In this document: piece by piece, positions 10,810-19,774 of the stretch
How the letters are laid out: each line of letters begins with the position of its first letter
Position numbering within the stretch: the first letter of the stretch is position 1
Assembly (NCBI GenBank): GCA_039583875.1
Contig: CM077150.1
Span: forward strand, 180,114,375 to 180,178,374
Direction: 5' to 3'
DNA: 64,000 bases
Source: Platanthera guangdongensis
Taxonomy: Eukaryota; Streptophyta; Magnoliopsida; Asparagales; Orchidaceae
The notes under the pieces: generated by a model
Database searches by the model: none
What the model was told of the DNA's origin: nothing
The model's input: only the letters and a program-made list of their open reading frames with translations
Translations under genes and position numbers: made by a program

Positions 10810-11092
10810 GGAGAAGTCATAACCCTTAGTCAATGATATACACCATTCATAATTAAAAAATTACAAAATGATGAAAAGCAGATTATAATCAACAGGGTTA
10901 ACATGAACATGTAAAACTACACACATATACACATTCAACATTTCAGAACAAATAAGAAACAAACACATTTCAGAACAATCATACTATATTTCTCACATAT
11001 TGTTCTAACATTGTTCCTTATACATTTGCAATGTTGTACAAAAATGTTTTTCATTTAAAAGATTACAACAAGCTTCAAGTTTAATTCCTAAT
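10810..11092 (-). other. SIRE-A 3' untranslated spacer between ORF3 and the PPT
   Basis: About 280 bp of AT-rich sequence with no supported gene or repeat. Confidence 0.6.
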
Positions 11093-13939
11093 CTATTTCT
11101 GATCAGGTTCTTTGATAACAATTCCTTTTCCAGCTTTAACTTGAGCTTTGACAGCAGCAGCAGCAGCAGGCTCAGCATCAGCAGGCTTCTTGCCTTTTGA
11201 GTCTTTCTTCTTTTGTTCTTCAGCCTTGATTTTCTTCCTCTCAAAGTAATGATAGGGCTTAGGAAAGTACTTGCTAGGCTCCACAGCTGTAGGAGGTAGC
11301 TTTCCTAACTTAGCCTTCCTTCTATACTGGACAATGGCTTCCTGCCTGATCTCATGCTTCCTCCATTCAGCTTCTGAGAACCACTTGTTTCTATCAGTAG
11401 TATTGTCTTTAGCAGCTTTCCAGGCAGTGAGAATGATATTTCTAGAGGTAGGGCTCCACTGTTCAAAATCTGGCTTTTGTTCTGCTAGTTCCCTAAACCT
11501 CTTCTTTGACAGCCTTGTCTCTTCTTCTTTGTCCAAAGCCTCTTGTATAGCTGCTGTTATAGGTTGAGTAACCTTTTCTAAATGGACATTGTCCTTGCCC
11601 CCAGATGGGCTATACATAGTGCTCACCTCTGCATGAATCATTTCAAAATCTGGAGGTGGATAAATGACTTGAGCTACTTCTTGTGGCTCACCTCCAAAAT
11701 AGGCAGGGTTCAGTCCAGATTCAGCAACTTCATTATCATCACACAGGGGAGGATATCCAAGTGTAGCCCTGATGGAATTTGAAATCCATTTTGCATGCTC
11801 AGAACTGGCCTTGACTAACACTCTCTCCCCCTTTATGACTTCTTGAGCAACATGATCTCTTATATCATCCTTCTGAAATCGGATTTGACCATCCAAGTAC
11901 CTTATGCCATCCTTAAAGAAAGGTCTAAGCTTTGTAAGCTGTTCAGAAATGACCTTCTGTGAATCCTTAATGGCAGTCTTGACAGCAGCAATTTCATCTT
12001 GAAAAGCTTTATCAAATTCAGCCTTTGCAGCAGCAGATGATGTTGAAGGTTCAGCAGTCTTACTCTTTAGTTCTGTGACTATAGCATTGTGGGAGGCAGT
12101 TAAATTATCATTCATTCTCAACTGATTTTCCAGCACATAGCCTTGCTTCAGTGCTATATCATCTACTTGAGACTTTATTTTCTCTTGGTGGGTTGCCAGA
12201 TAGACCACTGCATTAGCACCCTTTGTAAAACAGTCAGTCATCTCCTTTTTATTAAGGTTCATTTCAAACCTTATGGACTTGATTTCCTGTGCCAGATCAG
12301 ATTGTAGGGTCTTGTGCCCTTCATCAACATAAGTTTCTATAGCCTTCCTTTGTTCATCCATCTTGATTTGTAGTGCAATCAGTAGACCACTATAGTCAAC
12401 AGTTGGAGCCTGTTGAACTATGGGCTGTGGGGCAATGGATTGCAAGGCTTTCTTGTAACTCTGACTTCTCCTTTTGAAGACATAGAGTTTCTTCTTTTTA
12501 ACTTGAGCAGCCTCATCTTCCTCAGACTCTGAAGTACTGGCAATATCAACCCTGTCCTTAGGGCTTGATGGTTTGTCAGCTTGCACATCTGGTGCTTTCT
12601 CACTTTCCTGCCTTATAGGCTCTTCCTGAACTTGCAGTGTCTCCCCCTCAGCAGCAGCACCTTTCTCTTCAGCAGCAGCATGCTTGTCCATGTCAAAATC
12701 CTCTTGATCTAGATTAAGAAATAGATCTTCCATTGTGTATTCAGGAGGTGACTGTGCAGGAGAAGTGCTGGGTTCATCAACTACTTTATCAGGAACAACT
12801 TCATGTACTACTGATGTGTCTTGGAGAACAACATCTGGTACTTGATTTGCTTGCTGAGTTTGCTGATGGACATCAGACAAATCAGAATCTATTATAGAAA
12901 AATCTAAAGTATTGAGGTCAGAAAGTACCTCTTGGATAATGAGGGTAGCTTGCTCACTCTCCAGTGTAGAGGGTTGTTCTTCAGCTGGAGGCTCCCCCTG
13001 TTTTGGATCCTTATTCATGGGGCTAGCTGTAGGCAGCTCCCCCTGGATTTCAGCTGTCTCTAGAAGAGCAGGTGATTTTTCTACAGCCACACCCTCATGA
13101 CTATCAGGAGTGAAAACAACATGTTCTTCACTACCTGAACTGCTGGAGGACTCCTGAGTCACAACAGCTATCTTCCTCTTCTTCTTTGGAGGGGAATCCT
13201 TCTTAGAAATTTGCTTCTCTGGGGTAGGAACTTCCTGAGATAGTACTCTTTCCCACCTGGAAAATATCCTTTGGTCCATCCTTCTCATGTGATTGATTTT
13301 AGTAGCAGCAGCATTACTCATTACCTCTGGTATTGTACCAGCCAGGTAGAGACTTAGTATTCTGCCCAGATTGGGCTTCTTCAGGCTTTCCTTAACTTTC
13401 TCAAACACAACCATTGACCAGTCTGTTTTGAGGTTGAAGATAATTCTGGTCATAATACTGAACATGGAGGCTGACACCCTGTCATGCCCTCCAGTCTTAC
13501 TGAGTATTACTTTTCCCACAATTTCTGACAAGAATTTTCCTTGAGTATTCATTCCTCTCCTGTTGAATACTGATCCTATCTTTAGCTTAGGATCTAGTCC
13601 ACACCAGGTAAGTGCTTCCCTGGTCTTAGATGTTGTCACTTCCTCTTCTTCTTGAACTTGAGGTAGCTGAAGTACCTTTCGCAGAGTTTTGGGTGAAATC
13701 TTGACCTTGGTGCCATGCACTCGCGATTTGATCCTGTAACCTGAATCATCTACTGACCCTCCAGTAAGGAATTCGAGAACTTCCTTCTTCCATATTTTAG
13801 TTGGTTCTGAAACCAAGTACTCCAATCCTGAATCGGTGACTAGGGTTACCACCGATTTGATTTCTTGATCGCCATTGTCAAAAGCACCTCGAACCAGCTC
13901 ATAGCCTTCGTTAACATTCTCCTCGAGCTTGGGAGCCAT
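11093..13939 (-). CDS. SIRE-A ORF3, so-called env-like protein; predicted nuclear
   Basis: A 948-residue open frame after pol, starting at ATG 13939. Residues about 30-230 form a conserved helical domain; the segment with KFLSEIVGKVILSK, SIMTRIIFNL and LGRILSLYL (about 135-200) aligns with the SIRE-B ORF3 and resembles the N-terminal domain annotated as 'putative plant transposon protein' (family name from memory). Residues 251-256 read PKKKRK, a classical nuclear localisation motif. An acidic, Ser/Pro-rich low-complexity part follows (260-500), then a long helical, coiled-coil-like part (about 530-720) and a Lys/Ala-rich basic tail. I see no signal peptide or hydrophobic membrane segment, so an envelope role is not supported. 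The function is unknown. AAACCCTAA overlaps the start codon and a splice-acceptor-like CTCTAG lies 20 nt upstream. Confidence 0.85.
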   Translation of the reverse strand: MAPKLEENVNEGYELVRGAFDNGDQEIKSVVTLVTDSGLEYLVSEPTKIWKKEVLEFLTGGSVDDSGYRIKSRVHGTKVKISPKTLRKVLQLPQVQEEEEVTTSKTREALTWCGLDPKLKIGSVFNRRGMNTQGKFLSEIVGKVILSKTGGHDRVSASMFSIMTRIIFNLKTDWSMVVFEKVKESLKKPNLGRILSLYLAGTIPEVMSNAAATKINHMRRMDQRIFSRWERVLSQEVPTPEKQISKKDSPPKKKRKIAVVTQESSSSSGSEEHVVFTPDSHEGVAVEKSPALLETAEIQGELPTASPMNKDPKQGEPPAEEQPSTLESEQATLIIQEVLSDLNTLDFSIIDSDLSDVHQQTQQANQVPDVVLQDTSVVHEVVPDKVVDEPSTSPAQSPPEYTMEDLFLNLDQEDFDMDKHAAAEEKGAAAEGETLQVQEEPIRQESEKAPDVQADKPSSPKDRVDIASTSESEEDEAAQVKKKKLYVFKRRSQSYKKALQSIAPQPIVQQAPTVDYSGLLIALQIKMDEQRKAIETYVDEGHKTLQSDLAQEIKSIRFEMNLNKKEMTDCFTKGANAVVYLATHQEKIKSQVDDIALKQGYVLENQLRMNDNLTASHNAIVTELKSKTAEPSTSSAAAKAEFDKAFQDEIAAVKTAIKDSQKVISEQLTKLRPFFKDGIRYLDGQIRFQKDDIRDHVAQEVIKGERVLVKASSEHAKWISNSIRATLGYPPLCDDNEVAESGLNPAYFGGEPQEVAQVIYPPPDFEMIHAEVSTMYSPSGGKDNVHLEKVTQPITAAIQEALDKEEETRLSKKRFRELAEQKPDFEQWSPTSRNIILTAWKAAKDNTTDRNKWFSEAEWRKHEIRQEAIVQYRRKAKLGKLPPTAVEPSKYFPKPYHYFERKKIKAEEQKKKDSKGKKPADAEPAAAAAVKAQVKAGKGIVIKEPDQK
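13172..13189 (-). other. Nuclear localisation motif PKKKRK in SIRE-A ORF3
   Basis: Codons for Pro-Lys-Lys-Lys-Arg-Lys, preceded by Asp-Ser-Pro. This is the classic monopartite form bound by importin alpha. SIRE-B ORF3 has a comparable basic cluster near 61897-61935. Confidence 0.7.
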
Positions 13940-14455
13940 TAGGGTTTAGAGATTTAGTCTAGAGAAAAGAGAAATGTCGACACAGCAGTTTTGGTCTCGA
14001 AACTCTGAAAGCGTGTCGACAAACAAAGACAGAATCCAATTTATACCTTTCTGGTTTGAAGACGAACAGGCGGGATGGATTACTAAAGATGTGTCGACAC
14101 TGGCAATAAGTGTCGACACTGACTTATAATGTCTCGAAACTCATGTGTCGACACAAGTTTAGTCAACAGATATTATGTGTCGACACATGGTTATGTGTCG
14201 ACACAACATAACTTGACACATCGTCGAGACTTTACTTAGAAAAATTCTGAGTAAATACTAAGTGTCGACACCACTTGGGATGTGTCGACACCTGCTTGTC
14301 ATGTGTCGACACTAACATTCTGAAGTGTCGACACTACATTCCTAGATGTGTCGACACCTTTTTCCTGAAGTGTCGACACTTACTGTTCTGTGTCGACATA
14401 GACTTGTCTATGTGTCGACACCTTTTTACTTAGCCAATTTTTTAGTTCTGTAAAC
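13940..14455. repeat. Second GTGTCGACAC array, between pol and ORF3 of SIRE-A
   Basis: About 12 exact GTGTCGACAC copies plus variants between about 13975 and 14425, separated by 10-40 bp. No coding frame is supported. It is the same palindrome as in the U3 array but in the internal region, just upstream of ORF3. A CTTTTCTCTAG acceptor-like site is at about 13959-13970. Confidence 0.9.
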
Positions 14456-17400
14456 TTAGTCTAAGTTTATCATACCTAGTTCAATTTTGAACCTATTGAA
14501 CTTAGCTTCTTCTAAGGGCTTAGTAAACATATCAGCTATCTGATTATCAGTTTTAACATATTCAAGTGCAATATCATTTCTTTCTACATGCTCCCTAAGA
14601 AAGTGATATTTAATCTCAATATGTTTAGTTCTACTATGTGATACAGGATTATTAGCTATTGAAATAGCACTTGTAGAATCACAGAAAAGTGGAGTTCTAC
14701 TTACCTGAAATCCATAGTCTTCTAGCTGATGTTGAATCCACAGAAGTTGAGCACAGCAACTTCCTGCAGCTACATATTCTGACTCAGCTGTGGAGATAGC
14801 CACACTAGTCTGCTTTTTGCTGCTCCATGAAATGAGTCTTCCACCTAGGAATTGACAGGATCTAGTAGTGCTCTTTCTATCTTCTTTGCATCCTGCAAAG
14901 TCTGCATCTGAATAGCCTGTTAGATCAAAATCTCCATTCCTAGGGTACCAGAGGCCTAGATAGGGAGTGCCCTTTAGATATCTCAAGATTCTCTTGACTG
15001 CAGTCAAGTGAGACTCTTTAGGGCAGGCTTGATACCTGGCACAAACACATGTAGCATACATAATGTCAGGCCTACTTGCAGTCAAGTATAGTAGGGAGCC
15101 AACTATCCCTCTATACAAGGTTTCATCTACAGGTTTCCCTGCATCATCCTTGCTCAGAGACATACTTGACCCCATAGGAGTATTCATGGTACTGGATGAA
15201 TCCATACCATACTTCCTTATGAGTTCTAGGGTGAACTTGGACTGACATATGGATAGACCACTTCCAGTCTGTTTAACTTGGAGACCTAAGAAAAACTTCA
15301 GTTCTCCCATACTACTCATCTCAAATTGACTTTGCATAAGCTTTGCAAACTTTTTGCAAAGGCTACTTTCAGTAGACCCAAATATAATGTCATCTACATA
15401 TATTTGGACAAGTATGACTTTGCCTCTAGATTCCCTAAGGAATAGAGTCTTATCTATTTTCCCCCTTGTGAACTTGTTCTCAATGAGGAAACTAGATAGG
15501 GTTTCATACCAAGCTCTAGATGCTTGTTTTAACCCATATAATGCTTTCCTAAGTCTATAGACATAATGAGGTAGAGTTGGATCAACAAAACCTGCAGGCT
15601 GCTCCACATAGACTTCTTCTTTCAAATTACCATTTAGGAATGCTGACTTCACATCCATTTGGTATACCTTGAATCCTTGATAGGTTGCATAGGCCAAGAA
15701 CATCCTTATGGCTTCCAGTCTGGCTACTGGAGCAAAGGTTTGATCAAAATCAATACCTTCTTCTTGTCTATATCCTTTTGCAACCAGTCTTGCTTTATTC
15801 TTAATGATGACTCCTTGTTCATCTAACTTATTCCTATAGATCCACTTTGTTCCTATCACATTGTGATCTTTAGGTTTAGGAACCAAGTCCCAAACCTTGC
15901 ACCTTTTGAACTGATTAAGTTCTTCCTGCATTGCTTCAGTCCACTGTGGATCTTGTATAGCTTCTTCAAATTTCTTTGGTTCTATTTGAGACAGAAAACT
16001 TGAATATACTACAGCATTCTGATTTCTGCTCCTTGTCTGAACACCTTGTCTTGGATCTCCAATAATCAGCTCTACTGGATGATCTCTTAGATGCCTGTTG
16101 GCTGGAGGCATCCTTACTTCTGGTTGAACTTCTTCAGCATCTTCATCAAACTGAGTTCCTTGTACTTCTTCAGCTCCTTGTACATGTAGTTCTCCCCCTG
16201 GACATAAGCCATCTCCTTCTACTTGCTGTCTTGCAGCAGGTACATCTTCTATGGTTAGCTTGTCCATCTTCTTAGTAAGACCTGTGGGGCTGCATACATT
16301 GCTAGACAACTCATTGTTAATTAGTTGTGTCTCATCAAAAACTACATGCACAGACTCCTCTATAACTTGTGTAGTCAAGTTGTAGACTATATAAGCCTTA
16401 CTATTATTGCTGTACCCAACAAACACTCCCTCTTGGGACTTGGCAGCAAACTTAGTTAAGTAAGACTTTCCATTGTTAAGTATGAAGCATTTGCAACCAA
16501 AAATCCTGAAATAGGATAGATTTGGTTTCCTGCCTTTCACAACTTCATAGGGGGTCTTGTTTAACCTTTTAGTGATGGTAGCCCTATTTATCACATGGCA
16601 TGCAGTGTTAACTGCTTCAGCCCAGAAATACTCAGGCAGTGATGTATCACTAAGTAGGGTTCTACCAGCCTCTATCAAGGTTCTATTCTTCCTCTCAGCA
16701 ATGCCATTTTGCTGAGATGTTCTAGGTGAAGAGAATTCTTGAAATATCTCAAAGTCTTCACACAGTTTTGTCATGCTTTCAGACTGAAACTCAGTACCAT
16801 GGTCACTTCTAATTTTGACCACTGTACAGTTCAATTCATTCTGAATTTGCTTAACAAAGCTATAGAAGACACTAGGTGTTTCAGATTTCTGCCTTAAGAA
16901 GAACACCCAGGAAAACCTTGAGTAGTCATAAACAACTACAAAGGTATAGACCTTCCTACCTAAGCTGTGAACTGGCATTGGACCAAATAGATCCATATGC
17001 AAGAGGTATAAACACCTCACAGCATCTTTGTTGTCTAAGCTTCTAAAGGTGGATTTAGTCTGCTTGCCCTTTTGACAAGCTGAGCAAATGCCATCTTTGA
17101 CACACTTAACTTGAGGACCATTCCTCACTAACTCTTTACTAAAGAGTTTGCTAATAGTCTTGTAGTTAAGATGAGCTAGCCTCTTGTGCCACTTGACACA
17201 ATGAGAGACTGTCTCATCAGCTACAAGACAAACAGGAGAACCATTGTTCTCAATCATAATGTCTAAGCAGTAGACATTCCTCTTTCTATATCCTGTCAAA
17301 ATGATCTCTTGATCACTTGACCTCTTGATATGACAACCATTTTTAACAAATGAGATGTCATACCCTACATCACTTAACTGACTTATACTAATGAGGTTGT

Positions 17401-17629
17401 GTTTCAACCCTTTAACATAAGCCACTTGAGTAATAGTAACAAGGTTTGAAGAGATGTTACCAAACCCTTTGATGATTCCTTTTTCAGAACCACCAAAGGT
17501 CACTTTAGGACCATTTTTGATTGGAATGTAGTCCTTCAGTAGTCCCCTTGTTCCAGTCATATGTCTGGAACATCCACTATCCAAGTACCATGTTGGGGTA
17601 TGACCACTTGGATTCACCTGCAAAACAAA
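14456..17629 (-). CDS. pol: SIRE-A pol: protease, integrase, reverse transcriptase, RNase H
   Basis: Copia-order polyprotein in the same frame as gag, after one UAA (17632-17630). Counting from the TTG at 17623 (1055 residues): protease active site DSG at 15-17; integrase zinc site H146, H151, C180, C183; catalytic D211, D274 and E310; a linker of about 430-540; RT with MDVKSAF near 656-662 and YVDD at 742-745; RNase H with GYSDADFAG and AESEYVAA; it ends ELGMINLD. All catalytic residues are intact. There is no methionine start near the gag stop, so it must be made by stop readthrough or by splicing that removes the stop. Confidence 0.95.
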   Translation of the reverse strand, partial: FVLQVNPSGHTPTWYLDSGCSRHMTGTRGLLKDYIPIKNGPKVTFGGSEKGIIKGFGNISSNLVTITQVAYVKGLKHNLISISQLSDVGYDISFVKNGCHIKRSSDQEIILTGYRKRNVYCLDIMIENNGSPVCLVADETVSHCVKWHKRLAHLNYKTISKLFSKELVRNGPQVKCVKDGICSACQKGKQTKSTFRSLDNKDAVRCLYLLHMDLFGPMPVHSLGRKVYTFVVVYDYSRFSWVFFLRQKSETPSVFYSFVKQIQNELNCTVVKIRSDHGTEFQSESMTKLCEDFEIFQEFSSPRTSQQNGIAERKNRTLIEAGRTLLSDTSLPEYFWAEAVNTACHVINRATITKRLNKTPYEVVKGRKPNLSYFRIFGCKCFILNNGKSYLTKFAAKSQEGVFVGYSNNSKAYIVYNLTTQVIEESVHVVFDETQLINNELSSNVCSPTGLTKKMDKLTIEDVPAARQQVEGDGLCPGGELHVQGAEEVQGTQFDEDAEEVQPEVRMPPANRHLRDHPVELIIGDPRQGVQTRSRNQNAVVYSSFLSQIEPKKFEEAIQDPQWTEAMQEELNQFKRCKVWDLVPKPKDHNVIGTKWIYRNKLDEQGVIIKNKARLVAKGYRQEEGIDFDQTFAPVARLEAIRMFLAYATYQGFKVYQMDVKSAFLNGNLKEEVYVEQPAGFVDPTLPHYVYRLRKALYGLKQASRAWYETLSSFLIENKFTRGKIDKTLFLRESRGKVILVQIYVDDIIFGSTESSLCKKFAKLMQSQFEMSSMGELKFFLGLQVKQTGSGLSICQSKFTLELIRKYGMDSSSTMNTPMGSSMSLSKDDAGKPVDETLYRGIVGSLLYLTASRPDIMYATCVCARYQACPKESHLTAVKRILRYLKGTPYLGLWYPRNGDFDLTGYSDADFAGCKEDRKSTTRSCQFLGGRLISWSSKKQTSVAISTAESEYVAAGSCCAQLLWIQHQLEDYGFQVSRTPLFCDSTSAISIANNPVSHSRTKHIEIKYHFLREHVERNDIALEYVKTDNQIADMFTKPLEEAKFNRFKIELGMINLD

Positions 17630-17632
17630 TTA
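17618..17632 (-). promoter_or_regulatory. gag/pol recoding site: in-frame UAA followed by an acceptor-like TTTGTTTTGCAG
   Basis: Minus strand: TAA TTT GTT TTG CAG, then GTG. Gag and pol share the frame on both sides. The U-rich stretch ending in TTGCAG|GT matches a plant 3' splice site. SIRE-B has the same arrangement with one extra codon (56347-56364). Readthrough and splicing are both possible; the sequence alone does not decide. Confidence 0.65.
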
Positions 17633-19669
17633 ATGAACCTTAGAACCCAAAGTAAACTTGGGTCCTTGGTGATTGTTAGTTTGCAACTTGACATAGCTAC
17701 CTGCTGGCTTTCCACCAGGTAACTTGCTACTCAACTTGGCACTGGCATTGTGCCAACAATCCAAGGCAAAGTGGCCAACCTTGCCACAACACCAGCATTC
17801 AAACTTGTTGTACCTTTGCTTAGGTACAGACTTGGCTGTCTTGACTACAGCAGGCTTATTGATTGCTGGGGCTTTGCCCTTGGACTTGGACTGATCCTGA
17901 ACAGTCCTAGCTGGTTTAATAAAACCCAATCCAGCCTTTCCTTTATGATGAACAAATTCATCAATCAAGGGTAGCACTGATTTAGGTTTTAAAAAACTAG
18001 CAACTAGCTCTCTTTCTTTCTGAAGATTGATCTCCAGTCTCTTAATTTGATCATTTTTATAAGTGATAGTTCCCATCTGAATCACAGTAATGTGTTTCAG
18101 CCTGGCTACCTCATTGAGCTTTTGATCAAATTCCTTCTCAAGGTCTGTTGCAGCTGCCTTTAGATCAGCAATTTCCTTTGCCTGACTTTTGGCAAGGGAC
18201 TTGCTTTTCTTATAGGCTTGCAACAGTACTTTATATTCATCTAAGAGCTGATGAATATCTCCCTCAGATTCAGAACCACTTCCATCACTTGATGAAGATG
18301 AATCTGACTCTGAACTAGAACTGAAATCTGAACTTTGAGTTGGACTTTGTACCTGACTAGGTCCTGGCTGCTCCAGGATTTTGGTACTTTCAGTTAATGC
18401 CATCAGTCCTTGGCACTGACACTCTTCTTGTTCATAGATTGATTCCATGATCTGCATAAACTCCTCTTCTTCTTCAGCAAATAGCCCTATATAGGCTTCA
18501 GCATCTGTCTCAGTGTCTGAAGAAGAAATGTCTGAAAGAGTCTTCTCATTCTTTGCAACAAAGGACTTCTCCTTCTTTCCTTTGAAGTGAGTCTTCTTTT
18601 TGTCACTGGATTCTTTTTTTCTCTCAGGACAATCTGCAATAACATGACCCTGTCTATTGCAGCAGTAACACACTATCCTAGACCCAGTTGCCTTGCTAGT
18701 CTTTGTCTTTTTCTTGTCCTTCTTTGAAGGCTTCTTCTCCTGATACTGAACTTCTTTCCCTTTGGAAAATGAAGGTATGGACCTCCACTGTTTCTTCTTC
18801 AGGAATTTCTGAAAATGTCTGGTGAATGCAGCAAAGTCTTCATCACTTTCACTGCTTGTAGACTTTGTGCTAACAGATTCATCAGATTCTGATTCAACTA
18901 CCTCTGGAGGAGGAGTTGATGACTTAGTCCTGCCCTTTCTAGGTACTTCTGACTTGAAGGCAACAGTCCTTTCCCTGTGCTCAGTCCTTGTTGATTTTTC
19001 CTCCTCTTTTCTCACAGACAGCTGCATCTCATAAGACAGCAACTTGCCAAACAGTGTGGGAGGAGGAATTTCTCCCAACTTTGCCATTTCTCTGATGGCA
19101 CAGATCTTAGTGTCCCAATCTTTGGTTAGGGACCTCAAGAACTTATCATTCAATTCATAGTTAGTGAACTCTCTTCCATAGGACATGAGTTCATTAACAA
19201 TTCTATAGAACTTCTTGTAGCATTCAGTGATGTTATCTCCTCTTCCTTGCCTAAAGCTCTCATACTCTTGATTAAGCAAGGACTTTCTATCTTGCCTAAC
19301 TTCTTCAGAACCTTCCATATAGACAATGAGGGTATCCCACATTTCTTTTGCTGTTTTACAGTGAATTAGGTTCTGAAAAGTTGCATCATCAATGACACTT
19401 ACTATAATGTTTTGTGCCCTTTTGTCCATAGTGGCTAGGACAATTTCATCCTTTGTCATCTCAGAGAAATCCTTTGGAGTCCTCTGATTTGCATCCAGTA
19501 CTGAAATCTTCATTGGCACATAAGACCCTTCCTTAACTGTGATGTAGATTCTTGGGTCTGAGGCCTCCATAAATAGCCTTACCCTTTCTTTCCAGATTCC
19601 AAAAATCTCCTTCCTGCATATGGGCAGTTTCATTGAACCCAATTCCTTGTGATTCTCTGAAGAACCCAT
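17630..19669 (-). CDS. gag: SIRE-A gag (nucleocapsid/capsid polyprotein)
   Basis: 679 residues from ATG 19669. The N-terminal two thirds of the capsid region resembles the UBN2/Copia gag family (about 20-225, with SLLNQEYESFRQG and DKFLRSL). The first CCHC zinc knuckle is C334, C337, H342, C347. A Ser/Glu-rich acidic part follows, then a coiled coil at about 470-560 (ALA/LEU heptads, EIADLKAAATDLEKEFDQKL) and a second CCHC knuckle at 625-638. Two knuckles and a coiled coil are typical of SIRE gags. It should package the element's RNA into cytoplasmic particles. It ends in UAA with pol continuing in frame. Confidence 0.94.
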   Translation of the reverse strand: MGSSENHKELGSMKLPICRKEIFGIWKERVRLFMEASDPRIYITVKEGSYVPMKISVLDANQRTPKDFSEMTKDEIVLATMDKRAQNIIVSVIDDATFQNLIHCKTAKEMWDTLIVYMEGSEEVRQDRKSLLNQEYESFRQGRGDNITECYKKFYRIVNELMSYGREFTNYELNDKFLRSLTKDWDTKICAIREMAKLGEIPPPTLFGKLLSYEMQLSVRKEEEKSTRTEHRERTVAFKSEVPRKGRTKSSTPPPEVVESESDESVSTKSTSSESDEDFAAFTRHFQKFLKKKQWRSIPSFSKGKEVQYQEKKPSKKDKKKTKTSKATGSRIVCYCCNRQGHVIADCPERKKESSDKKKTHFKGKKEKSFVAKNEKTLSDISSSDTETDAEAYIGLFAEEEEEFMQIMESIYEQEECQCQGLMALTESTKILEQPGPSQVQSPTQSSDFSSSSESDSSSSSDGSGSESEGDIHQLLDEYKVLLQAYKKSKSLAKSQAKEIADLKAAATDLEKEFDQKLNEVARLKHITVIQMGTITYKNDQIKRLEINLQKERELVASFLKPKSVLPLIDEFVHHKGKAGLGFIKPARTVQDQSKSKGKAPAINKPAVVKTAKSVPKQRYNKFECWCCGKVGHFALDCWHNASAKLSSKLPGGKPAGSYVKLQTNNHQGPKFTLGSKVH

Positions 19670-19754
19670 GGTTCTTGATTTTCTTGAAACTGTGTTCTGA
19701 CTTACACTGAATCTGCCAAACTGGATCTCCTCAGACAGTTAGTCCTTTTTGAGG

Positions 19755-19772
19755 AACCTGGCTCTGATACCA
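19755..19772 (-). other. Primer-binding site of SIRE-A (initiator tRNA-Met)
   Basis: TGGTATCAGAGCCAGGTT on the minus strand, two bases from the 5' LTR end; complementary to the 3' end of plant initiator tRNA-Met. Confidence 0.92.
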
Positions 19773-19774
19773 CT

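Noticed and set aside
11093..13939. ORF3 as a retroviral envelope glycoprotein
   Set aside because: No signal peptide or membrane segment visible, and a nuclear localisation motif is present.
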